Source: Amycolatopsis sp. MtRt-6
GTDB lineage: Bacteria; Actinomycetota; Actinomycetes; Mycobacteriales; Pseudonocardiaceae
Reading direction: 5' to 3'
DNA: 64,000 nucleotides
Assembly: GCF_017308975.1 (NCBI RefSeq)
Contig: NZ_JADWPD010000039.1
Span: 40,634-104,633 of the forward strand
The first letter of the stretch is position 1; the number at the start of each line of letters is the position of its first letter. The translations under genes and the position numbers were made by a program. Under the pieces are notes generated by a model that saw only the letters and a program-made list of their open reading frames with translations, was not told the origin of the DNA and made no database searches. Below are positions 27,464 through 36,205 of the stretch, piece after piece.

Positions 27464-28230
27464 GCACGCGGGCACCCGCTCGTCGCCGTGATCCGGTGGT
27501 GCCCGGGCAGCACGGCGCGTGGGGGTTCCTGGGCCTGCCGCTCCTGCTCGGCATCGCCGCCGCAGGCTGGTCCTTCTGGCTGGTGCCGCTGATCGTCGCC
27601 TGGGTGGCCGGCTACCCGAGCAGCTGGGCCCTGTCCGGTCTGCTCACCGCCCGGCGTCCCGAACGCTTCCGCCGTGCCGCGCTGGTGTGGACACCGATCT
27701 GCGTGCTCGCCGGCGCGACGGTGCTGGTCACCCACCCTTGGCTGGGCTGGGTGCTCGTGGTGTACGCCCTGCTGTTCGGCGTAAACCTGCACCAAGCCCG
27801 GGTGCGTCGCGAGCGGTCGCTGGCGAACGACCTGGTCCTGATCGCCGAGTGCGTGCTGCTCGTGCCGGTGGTGGCCGGAGTGGTTGCGGGAGAAGGATTC
27901 ACGCCGCCGTGGACGGCGATGACCACTCCGACCGTGTTCGCCGCCGCGGTGGTGACCGCCCTGACGCTGATCGGGTCGACGCTGCACGTGAAGTCGCTGA
28001 TCCGTGAACGCGCCAACCCCTCGTACACCCACGCCTCGAGGGTTTTCGCGCTCGCCGCGCCGGTCGTGGTCTACCTGGTCTGCGGGCAGTGGTGGCTGGT
28101 CCTCCCGTTCGTCCTGCTGGCCGCCCGCGCGCTCTGGTGGCACGACCCGTCCTGGCGGCCGGCCCGGATCGGGCTCGTCGAACTGGCCGGGCTCGTTTCC
28201 GTTGGCACGGCGGGTTTTCTGGCGTTCTAG
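27460..28230 (+). CDS. YwiC-like membrane protein
   Basis: 256 residues, about eight membrane helices. It begins with the conserved PGQHGAWGFLGLPLLLG block of the YwiC family. In Bacillus subtilis ywiC lies near the anaerobic fnr/nar genes, matching the position here, but the function is unknown. A basic loop with HVKSLIRERANPSY follows in the second half. Confidence 0.85.
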   Translation: MSTRAPARRRDPVVPGQHGAWGFLGLPLLLGIAAAGWSFWLVPLIVAWVAGYPSSWALSGLLTARRPERFRRAALVWTPICVLAGATVLVTHPWLGWVLVVYALLFGVNLHQARVRRERSLANDLVLIAECVLLVPVVAGVVAGEGFTPPWTAMTTPTVFAAAVVTALTLIGSTLHVKSLIRERANPSYTHASRVFALAAPVVVYLVCGQWWLVLPFVLLAARALWWHDPSWRPARIGLVELAGLVSVGTAGFLAF

Positions 28231-28243
28231 TCCGCAGTGGACC

Positions 28244-28284
28244 GAGGTGACCTTGGTCCTCCGTCCGGAGGACTTCGGCTCTGT
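28244..28284. promoter_or_regulatory. Tandem DosR-like boxes upstream of narK
   Basis: GGTGACCTTGGTCCTCC at 28246-28262 and CCGGAGGACTTCGGCTCTG at 28265-28283, both with the RGGAC/GTCC layout. 65-100 bases before the narK ATG. Confidence 0.62.
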
Positions 28285-28347
28285 GCCGGGCACCGGCGGA
28301 GCGCGGAAGCTGTGCACACTGACCGACGCGACACGAATGAGACGCCG

Positions 28348-29559
28348 ATGACCTCGACACAAGACCACCCGGTCAAGACCGGCCGGCGGATGCTGATGCT
28401 GGGCCTGGCCACCGCCGGGTTCGCGATCAACTTCTGGGCATGGGCACTGCTGAGCCCGCTCGGCCCGCTGTTCAAGGACTCCCTGAAACTGACCGCGTTC
28501 CAGCAGGCCCTGCTGGTCGCCGTTCCCGTGGTGGTCGGCTCCCTCGGCCGGATCCCGGTCGGCGCGCTCACCGACCGGTTCGGCGGCCGCGTGATGTTCC
28601 CGGTGATCTCCGGCCTGACGATCGTGCCCGTGCTGTTCCTCGGCCTCGCCGGGCATTCGTCGCTGGCCGCGTTGCTGATCGGCGGGTTCTTCCTCGGCCT
28701 CGGCGGCACGTCGTTCGCGGTCGGGGTCCCGTTCGTCAACGCCTGGTTCCCGCCCGAGCGGCGTGGGCTGGCGATCGGCGTCTTCGGCGCGGGGATGGGC
28801 GGTACGGCGATCAGCGCGCTGACCACCGTGCCGCTGGTGAAGGCGGGCGCGGTCGTGACACCGTTCATCATCACCGCCGTGGTCCTGGCCCTCTACGCGG
28901 TCGTCGCGGCCGTGTTCCTGCGGGACGCGCCGGGCCGCACGGTGCCGGCCGAGCCCCTCTCCCGCCGGATGCGCGACACCCTCCGGCTCCCGGTGACGTG
29001 GCAGGCGTCGGCGTTGTACGCGATCGCGTTCGGCGGTTACGTCGCGTTCTCGGTCTACCTGCCCGCCTACCTCAAGACCGGCTACGGGCTCGCTCAGACC
29101 GACGCCGCCAACCGCATGGCCGGGTTCGTGCTCTTCGCTGTGGTCATGCGCCCGATCGGCGGCTGGCTGTCCGACCGCTTCGGCCCCGTGCGAGTGCTGG
29201 GCGGCGTCTTCGCAGTGGTCACCGTCAGCGCTGCCGTACAAGCGTTCGGCCCCGGTCTGATGCCGCTGGGCACCGCCGCGTTCCTGACCATGGCGGCCGC
29301 GCTCGGCGCAGGCAGCGGCGCGGTGTTCGCGCTGGTCGCGCTGCTCGCCCCGGCGAACAAGGTCGGCTCGGTCACCGGCGTCGTCGGCGCTGCCGGCGGG
29401 CTCGGCGGGTTCATCCCGCCGCTGGTGATGGGTGCCCTCTACGGCGAACTCGGTTCCTACGCCCTCGGCCTGGCCGCGCTGGCCCTGGTCGCGGCGGGCG
29501 CGTTCACGTTCACCGCGACCGTGGCGCGGCGTTCGCTGCACCAGCACCAGCGTGTGTGA
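28348..29559 (+). CDS. narK: Nitrate/nitrite transporter (major facilitator)
   Basis: 403 residues, twelve membrane helices. Family features: the opening FAINFWAWALLSPLGPLFKD, the nitrate signature GLGGTSFAVGVPFVNAWFPPERRG and the C-terminal GAAGGLGGFIPPLVMG. Imports nitrate and/or exports nitrite for NarGHI. In mycobacteria narK2 is a DosR-regulon gene. The stop overlaps the start of the hemerythrin gene. Confidence 0.94.
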   Translation: MTSTQDHPVKTGRRMLMLGLATAGFAINFWAWALLSPLGPLFKDSLKLTAFQQALLVAVPVVVGSLGRIPVGALTDRFGGRVMFPVISGLTIVPVLFLGLAGHSSLAALLIGGFFLGLGGTSFAVGVPFVNAWFPPERRGLAIGVFGAGMGGTAISALTTVPLVKAGAVVTPFIITAVVLALYAVVAAVFLRDAPGRTVPAEPLSRRMRDTLRLPVTWQASALYAIAFGGYVAFSVYLPAYLKTGYGLAQTDAANRMAGFVLFAVVMRPIGGWLSDRFGPVRVLGGVFAVVTVSAAVQAFGPGLMPLGTAAFLTMAAALGAGSGAVFALVALLAPANKVGSVTGVVGAAGGLGGFIPPLVMGALYGELGSYALGLAALALVAAGAFTFTATVARRSLHQHQRV

Positions 29560-30019
29560 GTACTGCGGCTGTCAGGCCGTACCGGCCATCCGGGACCTGA
29601 CACGGGAGCACGACGAGGTCGTCGCGTTGATCAGCCGGGTCCGCGCGGCGCACAGCCGCGGGGACGTCACGGTGATGGCGGAGCTGGTCACCCGGATCGC
29701 GCGCGTCCTCGGGCCCCACACCGCGGTCGAGGAGGAAGGCCTGTTCCCGGCGCTGGCGGACGAGTTCCCCGGGCACATCGCCGGCCTGACCGCCCAGCAC
29801 CGGGTCATCGAGACCGTGCTCGGTGAGGCCGCCGACGGGGTACCCGCCGACCCGGGCTGGCCGGCCCGGCTGCTGGAGACGCTGCACCTGCTCCGCGAGC
29901 ACATCCTCGCGGAGCAGGACGGCGTCTTCCCGGCGGCGCTCAGCCGCCTGGATCCGGCTGCTTGGGACGCGATCGACATGGTCCGGCGACGTGTCGGCCC
30001 AGCCGAACGGACGAACTGA
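29552..30019 (+). CDS. Hemerythrin-like (HHE) protein
   Basis: 155 residues. Begins MCEYCGCQ, the cysteine cap seen in actinobacterial HHE proteins. Iron-ligand residues fit H/E positions in REHDEVVAL, LGPHTAVEEEGLFPAL, TAQHRVIE and LREHILAEQDGVFPAAL. Such di-iron proteins bind O2 or NO or handle peroxide. GTG start inside the narK stop, so tightly coupled. Confidence 0.88.
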   Translation: MCEYCGCQAVPAIRDLTREHDEVVALISRVRAAHSRGDVTVMAELVTRIARVLGPHTAVEEEGLFPALADEFPGHIAGLTAQHRVIETVLGEAADGVPADPGWPARLLETLHLLREHILAEQDGVFPAALSRLDPAAWDAIDMVRRRVGPAERTN

Positions 30020-30035
30020 GGAAGGAAGGCCGGAA

Positions 30036-30371
30036 ATGACCACGCACCCGGATGTCACCCAGGTCGACGCAGCGGCCGCCGAGCTGATCGAGGAAGCCCG
30101 CCGGCACGACGCCCGCCGTGCCGCGCGGACCCTCGTCACCGGTGCGAGCCAGCGAGCCACGCTGATCGCCCTTGCCGAGGGCGCGGAGCTGGCCGAACAC
30201 GACTCGCCGCCCGCGGCCACCCTGTACATCGTGACCGGCCGGGTGCGGCTGCACACCGAGGACCACAGCTGGACCCTCGAGCGTGGGCAGCTCGCCCGCA
30301 TCCCGCCGCAACGGCACGGTCTCACCGCCCTCGCCGACAGCGCCGTTCTCCTCACCGTCGCGCTGCATTGA
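30036..30371 (+). CDS. Cupin-domain small protein
   Basis: 111 residues. The beta-barrel pattern LAEGAELAEHDSPPAATLYIVTGRVRLHTEDHSWTLERGQLARIPPQRHGLTAL is a single cupin. The usual two-His-Glu metal site is only partly present (H in AEHDS, H in QRHG). Ends the narK-hemerythrin transcript. AGGAAGG precedes the ATG. Function unknown; a sensor or stabiliser role is possible. Confidence 0.82.
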   Translation: MTTHPDVTQVDAAAAELIEEARRHDARRAARTLVTGASQRATLIALAEGAELAEHDSPPAATLYIVTGRVRLHTEDHSWTLERGQLARIPPQRHGLTALADSAVLLTVALH

Positions 30372-30463
30372 CTGGGACGATGACCGGGCCGAACTGTGCA
30401 AGCCGCGACGGACTCCCTGACGATGCCGAGCCCGTGACGACCGGCCGGTGACGTCGCGCCGCC

Positions 30464-30494
30464 CTGGTGGTGGCAGCCGTGCTGCCACCACCAG
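30464..30494. terminator. Perfect 14-bp hairpin between convergent genes
   Basis: CTGGTGGTGGCAGC, loop CGT, GCTGCCACCACCAG. It lies between the cupin stop and the end of the convergent WD40 gene. No T-run, but the perfect stem and position argue for a bidirectional terminator. Confidence 0.75.
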
Positions 30495-30534
30495 ATCGCT
30501 CAGCGCCGAATACTGCCCGGTCCGGTTCTCGGTT

Positions 30535-32211
30535 TCAGCCGAGCCGCCAGAGGAGCACATCGCCGATGCTGTTGCCGGAGGCCAGGAAATTCCCGCGGTG
30601 ATTGAAGATGACCGTGGATACGACACCAGCGAGCTGGTTGACGCCGAGCCGGCGGCCGCCGACAGGGCGGTTCGGGTCGGAGACGTCCCACTGCCAGATG
30701 CCGCCGCAGCCGCCGTGGACGAGCGTGCCGCCATCGGGACTGTAGGCCACCGAATTGACGAAATCCCCCGAGAAGTTCGGGTGACGTCCTCGGCGAACGG
30801 GCCGGCTCGTGTTCGCGACGTCCCACAGCCAGATCTTGCCCCTGGGCACGTCGTTCCAGCCGACGATCGCGATGTCGGTGCCTCGTGGGGAGTACGCCGT
30901 GGCGACGATGTAGCCGGCGATCGGATCCGTCTCCCCGCCGAGTGCCCGCGGTTCTCGCGGTTCGGAGACGTCCCACAGCCACAGCTTCCCGTTGTACCCG
31001 GTTCCTACGAGCACGGTCCCGTCGGGACTGAAGGCAAAGGAGCCGATGGCGTCTTCGTGGCCCGTGCCTGCGTGCAGTTCGGCTACCGAACACGGACTGC
31101 CGAGGTCTTGGACATCCCAGAGGCTGATTCCGCCGCCGGTGCCGACGGCGAGGATTCGCCCGTCCGGGCTGAAGGTCACTGCGTGCAGTGAGTCGGCATA
31201 GCACGTAATAGGATCTTCGATGCAGAACGATGATCCGTCCGGGGAGATTGCCCAGAGCCACACTTGAGAGCACATGCTGCCTGCATTCCCGCCCACGGCC
31301 AGCAGTGTCTCGTGAGGGTGGAAGGCAACGGACTTGACATCGAACAGGCTGTCGACCGTCAACGGCCGACCGGTCGCCACGGGGTTCGAGCTGTTCGTGA
31401 CGTCCCAGAGCCAAACAGTTCCTTCGTGGTCGACCTCCACGCTGTCGCCCCCTACGGCGAGTAGTGTGTCGTCGGCGTTGAACGCCAGTGATCTGAGGTT
31501 TTTCGACTGCCGTGGGAGGGCCACCAAGCCGTTGCGTTGTCGTAGTGGTACGTCGAGGCTCGCAGCGCCGGGTGGTGAACTGTGCCGCGCCGCCCTGCCG
31601 ACTTGCTCCTCCGTTCCCCCGTCATGGTCGTCCGGCAGGCAGAGCCAGGCGATGGCTGTGGTTTCTTTCGCCCGCACCGTGATCTGCCGATAGGTCCGCG
31701 GGTCGATGACGCGTGACTGTCGCACCACCTCTTGGTAGAACCAATCCGACGTGACCACGGTCAGTACACCTCGCGAACCGGCCAGGGCTTCCTTGACCAC
31801 GTCCGCGTCGCGCAGGCGGGTGGCGTGGATTCCCGCTCGGGACGACCAGATGTGTTCGCCGGTCTCTCCCTCGCCCGAGTCCAGTGCCATCCGCAACCTC
31901 ATGCGTGCGTTCGGGTTCCGGCTCGCGTTGTAGTCTCGGATGCCTTGGCTCAGCGGGGCGGGCACCGCGACTACGAGGAGCTCCTTCGGCACGGTCGCCG
32001 GGACCGTGATGAACAAGGCGTCCCCGTTCGGTTGGCAGACGCACTCGTCCCAAGGGATGCCGGCCTCGACCAACGCGGTCCGGAGCACCTTCGGCAGTGC
32101 TTCCATGACTTCGAGCCGGTCGCTGTTCGTCCGGAACTCGTCGGAGAACCGCTCGACATCGACAGTCACGACTGTCCGATGCTCGGTCCTGACCTTCCCG
32201 TCGCCCTGCAT
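30535..32211 (-). CDS. Cyclase-like domain fused to a seven-bladed WD40 propeller
   Basis: 558 residues. Residues 1-180 resemble a class III nucleotidyl cyclase core: TVVTVDVERFSDEF (first metal Asp), CQPNGDALFITVP (second Asp region), SRAGIHATRLRDA. The usual catalytic Asn is replaced, so it may be a degenerate ligand-binding version. From about residue 225 seven WD-type repeats follow, each ending in a WLWDV-like strand (VWLWDV, VWLWAI, ISLWDV, LWLWDV, IWLWDV, IWQWDV, VLLWRL). ATG at 32211 follows AAGGAGG. The region looks less G+C rich than its neighbours and has no DosR-like box, suggesting separate origin. Confidence 0.8.
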   Translation of the reverse strand: MQGDGKVRTEHRTVVTVDVERFSDEFRTNSDRLEVMEALPKVLRTALVEAGIPWDECVCQPNGDALFITVPATVPKELLVVAVPAPLSQGIRDYNASRNPNARMRLRMALDSGEGETGEHIWSSRAGIHATRLRDADVVKEALAGSRGVLTVVTSDWFYQEVVRQSRVIDPRTYRQITVRAKETTAIAWLCLPDDHDGGTEEQVGRAARHSSPPGAASLDVPLRQRNGLVALPRQSKNLRSLAFNADDTLLAVGGDSVEVDHEGTVWLWDVTNSSNPVATGRPLTVDSLFDVKSVAFHPHETLLAVGGNAGSMCSQVWLWAISPDGSSFCIEDPITCYADSLHAVTFSPDGRILAVGTGGGISLWDVQDLGSPCSVAELHAGTGHEDAIGSFAFSPDGTVLVGTGYNGKLWLWDVSEPREPRALGGETDPIAGYIVATAYSPRGTDIAIVGWNDVPRGKIWLWDVANTSRPVRRGRHPNFSGDFVNSVAYSPDGGTLVHGGCGGIWQWDVSDPNRPVGGRRLGVNQLAGVVSTVIFNHRGNFLASGNSIGDVLLWRLG

Positions 32212-32553
32212 GCACCCTCCTTGCGCATCAGCTCGTGCCATGCCCGTGCAGCGAATGATCGTGGGCGTGCGACAGGTCGGATAGCGGCCATCGGTGGGAG
32301 ATCAGGCTCGATCTTCGTTGGCGCGGCGAGCCGTGGTGGTGGATGTCAAACTTTTGTCACCAATTCTGGCGCACCGGACGGCATTTTACAGTCTGCCGTG
32401 TATGCGACATTCGCGGATCGCGCCGTCGTCGTCGGCGAGCAGGACGCGGTGTGGCATAGCCGCCATGATGCCCGCGCGGAGGCTCGACATCCTGCCGGGT
32501 TTCCAGGACACCAGCGGACGGTTAGCGGCCAGTGAAGCACGGCTTCCGTGTCG
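32212..32553. other. Gene-poor stretch with a response-regulator remnant
   Basis: 342 bases without an intact gene. It looks less G+C rich than its neighbours. The only recognisable content is the 23-codon receiver-domain start on the minus strand listed separately. No DosR-like box or terminator was seen. Confidence 0.45.
32386..32457 (-). pseudogene. Possible remnant of a response regulator receiver domain
   Basis: A minus-strand frame reads MPHRVLLADDDGAIRE, the classic first strand and acidic triad of receiver domains, then meets a stop after 23 codons. Nothing downstream resumes the domain. May be a relic of a deleted two-component gene; short enough that chance is not excluded. Confidence 0.3.
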
Positions 32554-32991
32554 TCACGGTGCGCCCGATTCGGTCGCGTCATCCGCGTCCGGCCGGAGGG
32601 CGAGTCGGCGGCCCTCGATCCGGTCGACGCCGATCCGCAGCAGCCGGTCGCGTGGTGGGGGAGCCCACGAGCGGAGGCCGGCGCCGAGCTGGGTGGCCAC
32701 GGTTTCGACGTCCGTCGTGAGGGTGGCGGTCCCGGTGACGATCACGCTCCAGCCGGTGTGGCCGCCGGGGTCGTAGGCGTCGGCTTCGAAGGTGACCGGC
32801 TGCCCGTCGAGCCGGTCGGCCCAGGAGTTCCGGCCCGACCGCAGCCAGATCGCGTCGCCCGCCACGGTGAAGTTGACCGGCCGGATCGCCGGCCGCCCGT
32901 CGCGGACGAAAGCCAGGCGGCCGAGCGGGACGGAGGCGAGCAGCGCGCGGCAGCGGGCCGGGCCCAGCGGGGCCAGATCAGGGACGCTCAT
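32554..32991 (-). CDS. Pyridoxamine 5'-phosphate oxidase-like flavin-binding protein
   Basis: 145 residues, split beta-barrel fold. The block LASVPLGRLAFVRDGRPAIRPVNFTVAGDAIWLRS is typical of the PPOX family used by actinobacteria to bind FMN, F420 or haem. The C-terminal RLLRIGVDRIEGRRLAL closes the barrel. It overlaps the end of the upstream GerW-like gene by 14 bases and is probably co-transcribed from the Dos-like promoter at 33374-33410. Confidence 0.85.
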   Translation of the reverse strand: MSVPDLAPLGPARCRALLASVPLGRLAFVRDGRPAIRPVNFTVAGDAIWLRSGRNSWADRLDGQPVTFEADAYDPGGHTGWSVIVTGTATLTTDVETVATQLGAGLRSWAPPPRDRLLRIGVDRIEGRRLALRPDADDATESGAP

Positions 32992-33334
32992 CGGTCTCGG
33001 CGCGGTACTTGAGCTTGGCCAGCCGCGTCGCGGCGAAGATCGCCGCAACGGCGATCGCGCCCAGCGTCGCCACGAGGCGGTTCACATCCACCGCTGGCTC
33101 CCAGCGGAGCTTCCCGTCCTTGATGACGTAGGCCCCGACTGGTTTGGCCGACAGCCCGAAGCCGCCGCCTTCGCCGGAGCGGCCCTTCTCGTCGCGGCTG
33201 TCGCCGCCACCTCCGCCGGTGCCGACGGTCGAAGCCACGATCACCGTGACGCCGTCGACCTCGTACGGTTCGCCGTAGACCATCCTGGTCTCCAGCCCGT
33301 CCTTCGCCTTCGTGAGCAGTTCGTCGACCTTCAT
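32978..33334 (-). CDS. GerW/YtfJ family protein
   Basis: 118 residues. MKVDELLTKAKDGLETRMVYGEPYEVDGVTVIVASTV is the YtfJ start; a Gly-rich loop (GTGGGGGDSRDEKGRSGEGGG) and AKPVGAYVIKDGKLRW follow, with a C-terminal hydrophobic helix. Named for a Bacillus germination protein, but widespread in non-sporulating actinobacteria, where its role is unknown. First gene of the short minus-strand operon with the PPOX gene. Confidence 0.87.
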   Translation of the reverse strand: MKVDELLTKAKDGLETRMVYGEPYEVDGVTVIVASTVGTGGGGGDSRDEKGRSGEGGGFGLSAKPVGAYVIKDGKLRWEPAVDVNRLVATLGAIAVAAIFAATRLAKLKYRAETDERP

Positions 33335-33373
33335 GCCGCGAAGTGTCGTCGGGGCGGGTGCGAGAGCGGCAGA

Positions 33374-33410
33374 GCCGATGGTCCCTTCCGCCGGTGACCG
33401 ACGGCCCCCG
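33374..33410. promoter_or_regulatory. DosR-like motifs in the divergent promoter of gerW-like and aldolase genes
   Basis: GATGGTCCCTTCC at 33378-33390 and GGTGACCGACGGCCCC at 33393-33408. They sit between divergent starts at 33334 and 33494, so they could serve both. Confidence 0.48.
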
Positions 33411-33493
33411 CACCGATGGCGTTCGCCAGCGGCGGTGCTGAACTCGTCCCGATTTGCTGAGTACACCACGAATCCGCGACTTCGGAGGCCGCC

Positions 33494-34387
33494 ATGGCGC
33501 ACCGACCCGCACTGGCCGAGCTCGGGCTGAACACCGGCAAGAAGACCCGGCTGCACCGCATCCTGCACGAGCACGGTCTGCGCAACGGCACTGCGTTCTT
33601 CCTGCCCTACGACCAGGGGCTGGAGCACGGACCGCGCGACTTCTTCGCCAATCCGGCCGCGGGTGACCCGAAGTACATCCTGAAGCTCGCGCTCGAGGGT
33701 GGCTTCAACGGGATCGCGATCCAGATCGGGCTGGCCGAGAAGTTCTACTGGGACTACGCGGGCGAGCTGCCGCTGGTCTTGAAGCTCAACGGCAAGACCG
33801 AGATCCCGTCGGACGCCGAGGCGCTGTCCCCGCTGCACGGCAGTGTCGAGGACGCGGTCCGGCTGGGCGCGGACGCCGTCGGGTACACCCTTTACGTCGG
33901 AACTCCCGCGCAGGAGCAGGACTTCGCGCAGCTGCGGCAGGTCCGCGCCGACGCGCACCGCCTGGGGATGCCGCTGATCGTCTGGGCCTACCCGCGCGGC
34001 TCGGCGATCGAGGCCAAGGGCGGCCGCGACTCGTTCTACGCCGTCGACTACGCCGCGCGCACCGCTTCCGAGCTGGGCGCCGACGTCGTCAAGGTCAACT
34101 TCCCGCACCCGGCGAAGATCGACAACGTGCCCAGTGCCTACGCCAAGGAGACGACGAGCCAGCAGGCGATCGACGCCGTCGTCCGGTCGGCCGGGCGGAC
34201 GCTGCTGCTGGTGTCGGGCGGCGGCAAGGCGGGTGACGAGGCGATGCTGGAGAAGGCGCGGGAGTCGATGGAGGCCGGGGCGACCGGGCTGATCTTCGGC
34301 CGCAACGTCTGGCAGCGCGACCACGACGAGTCCCTGCGGTTCGTCTCGGCGTTGCGGGACATCCTCGCGAAGTACCCGAGCGCATGA
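33494..34387 (+). CDS. Class I fructose-bisphosphate aldolase (DhnA type)
   Basis: 297 residues. TIM barrel with the YDQGLEHGP phosphate/substrate loop near residue 39, the Schiff-base lysine in ADVVKVNFPHP near 202 and phosphate-binding LVSGGGKAG and GLIFGRNVWQR. Cleaves fructose 1,6-bisphosphate without a metal. It overlaps the next gene by ATGA, so aldolase and ferredoxin oxidoreductase are one transcript: glycolysis linked to pyruvate oxidation. Confidence 0.9.
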   Translation: MAHRPALAELGLNTGKKTRLHRILHEHGLRNGTAFFLPYDQGLEHGPRDFFANPAAGDPKYILKLALEGGFNGIAIQIGLAEKFYWDYAGELPLVLKLNGKTEIPSDAEALSPLHGSVEDAVRLGADAVGYTLYVGTPAQEQDFAQLRQVRADAHRLGMPLIVWAYPRGSAIEAKGGRDSFYAVDYAARTASELGADVVKVNFPHPAKIDNVPSAYAKETTSQQAIDAVVRSAGRTLLLVSGGGKAGDEAMLEKARESMEAGATGLIFGRNVWQRDHDESLRFVSALRDILAKYPSA

Positions 34388-34980
34388 GCACGACCGAGGT
34401 CCGCATCCACGGTCGCGGCGGCCAGGGCGTGGTGACGGCGGCCGAGCTGCTGTCGGTGGCCGCGTTCACCGAGGGCCGGCACGCGCAGGCGTTTCCCAGC
34501 TTCGGCTCGGAACGCACCGGCGCGCCGGTGGTCTCGTTCTGCCGGATCTCCGGCGCGGCGATCCGCACTCGCGAACCGATCGTCCGGCCTGACGCGCTGA
34601 TCATCCAGGACGCCACCCTGCTGCACCAGGTGAACGTCTTCGAAGGTCTCAAACCCGAGGGTTACCTGCTCGTGAACTCCGCGCACAGCTTCGGCGAGTT
34701 GGGGCTGGGCGAGTTCGTCCGCGGGTTCCGGCGGGACCGCCTGCTCGTCGTGCCCGCGACCGAGCTGGCGAGGAAACACCTGGGCCGGGCGGTCCCCAAC
34801 GCGGCTCTGCTCGGCGGGTTCGCCGCGCTGACCGGCGTGATCGAGCTGCGGTCGGTGATCGCCGCGATCGCCGGGAGGTTCAGCGGGGCGAAGGCGGACG
34901 GCAACATCGCGGCGGCCACGGCCGCCTACGGGTTCGTTCGCGCCGAGCGGGAGGAGCTGGCCGGTGCTCAGGCAGATTGA
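34384..34980 (+). CDS. porC: 2-oxoacid (pyruvate):ferredoxin oxidoreductase gamma subunit
   Basis: 198 residues. Family signature VRIHGRGGQGVVTAAELLSVAAFTEGRHAQAFPSFGSERTGAPV. The gamma subunit forms part of the CoA-site structure of the four-part ferredoxin oxidoreductase. Followed by alpha, beta and a delta-replacing flavoprotein. Confidence 0.93.
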   Translation: MSTTEVRIHGRGGQGVVTAAELLSVAAFTEGRHAQAFPSFGSERTGAPVVSFCRISGAAIRTREPIVRPDALIIQDATLLHQVNVFEGLKPEGYLLVNSAHSFGELGLGEFVRGFRRDRLLVVPATELARKHLGRAVPNAALLGGFAALTGVIELRSVIAAIAGRFSGAKADGNIAAATAAYGFVRAEREELAGAQAD

Positions 34981-36205
34981 GGGGTCCCGGGCCGTGGCCG
35001 ACGCGGTCGCGCTGTGCCGCCCGGAGGTGATCTGCGCGTACCCGATTTCGCCGCAGACGCACATCGTCGAGGGCCTGGCCGAGCTGGTGAAGTCCGGTTC
35101 GCTCACGCCGTGCGAGTTCGTCAACGTCGAGTCGGAGTTCGCGGCGATGTCGGTCGCCATCGGGGCGTCCGCGGCCGGCGCGCGGGCCTACACCGCGACG
35201 GCCAGCCAGGGGCTGCTGTACATGACCGAGGCGGTGTTCAACGCGTCCGGGCTGGGCCTGCCGATCGTGATGACGGTGGCCAACCGGGCGATCGGGGCGC
35301 CGATCAACATCTGGAACGACCAGAGCGACAGCATGGCGCTGCGCGACGCCGGGTGGATCCAGCTCTACGCCGAGACCAACCAGGAAGCCGCGGACCTGCA
35401 CGTCCAGGCGTTCCGGATCGCCGAGGAGCTGTCCACGCCGGTGATGGTGTGCATGGACGGGTTCGTGCTGACTCACGCGTGGGAACAAGTCGACACGCCG
35501 GATCAGGACCAGGTCGACGCCTTCCTGCCGCCGTACGAGCCGCGCCAGGTCCTCGACCCGGCCGAGCCGTCGTCCATCGGGGCGATGGTCGGGCCAGAGG
35601 CCTTCACGGAAGTCCGCTACCTCGCCCACGCCCGCCTGATGGAGGCGCTCGACGTCGTCCCGGACGTCTCGGAGCGCTTCGCCGAGGCGTTCGGCCGCAA
35701 CTCCGGCGGACTGACCCGGTCGTACCGCACGGAGGACGCCGAGACGATCGTGATCGCGCTCGGCTCGGTGCTCGGCACGCTCAAGGACACCATCGACGAA
35801 CTGCGTGAGGACGGCCTGCGCGTCGGCGTGCTGGGCGTAACCTGCTTCCGGCCGTTCCCCGTCGACGCGGTCCGCGCGGCGATCGGTCACGCCCGGCGCG
35901 TCGTCGTGCTGGAACGTGCCTTCGAGTCCGGCGTGGGCGGGATCGTCACGCAGAACGTCGTCACGGCGGCGCCCGCGGTCGAGGTTCGCACCGTGGTCGC
36001 CGGGCTCGGCGGCCGCGCGATCACGAAGAACTCGCTTTCCGGGATGCTGCGGTCCGCGGGCCGGTTGCGGCCGCTGACCTTCCTCGACCTCGATCGCTCC
36101 CTGATCGACCGGGAGCTGGCCCGGCTCGCGGCCACGCGCCGGTCGGGGCCGACGGCCGAAAACCTCCTCCGCGACCTCGGTGCGGTCGCCTCACGGATCG
36201 GGTGA
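34964..36205 (+). CDS. porA: 2-oxoacid (pyruvate):ferredoxin oxidoreductase alpha subunit
   Basis: 413 residues. The start EGSRAVADAVALCRPEVICAYPISPQTHIVEGLAEL is typical of pyruvate-type alpha subunits; NVESEFAAMSVAIGASAAGARAYTATASQGLLYM is the pyrimidine-binding region of thiamine diphosphate. GTG start 17 bases inside the gamma gene. Most likely pyruvate oxidation to acetyl-CoA, or the reverse; 2-oxoglutarate is less likely. Confidence 0.93.
   Translation: MLRQIEGSRAVADAVALCRPEVICAYPISPQTHIVEGLAELVKSGSLTPCEFVNVESEFAAMSVAIGASAAGARAYTATASQGLLYMTEAVFNASGLGLPIVMTVANRAIGAPINIWNDQSDSMALRDAGWIQLYAETNQEAADLHVQAFRIAEELSTPVMVCMDGFVLTHAWEQVDTPDQDQVDAFLPPYEPRQVLDPAEPSSIGAMVGPEAFTEVRYLAHARLMEALDVVPDVSERFAEAFGRNSGGLTRSYRTEDAETIVIALGSVLGTLKDTIDELREDGLRVGVLGVTCFRPFPVDAVRAAIGHARRVVVLERAFESGVGGIVTQNVVTAAPAVEVRTVVAGLGGRAITKNSLSGMLRSAGRLRPLTFLDLDRSLIDRELARLAATRRSGPTAENLLRDLGAVASRIG

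Noticed and set aside
26230..29547. About 1100-codon minus-strand frame opposite narI to narK
   Set aside because: Spans five well-supported plus-strand genes and has shadow-type composition.
30372..30400. GGGACGATGACC after the cupin gene as another DosR-like box
   Set aside because: It lacks a proper right arm and no start codon follows in either direction at a useful distance.
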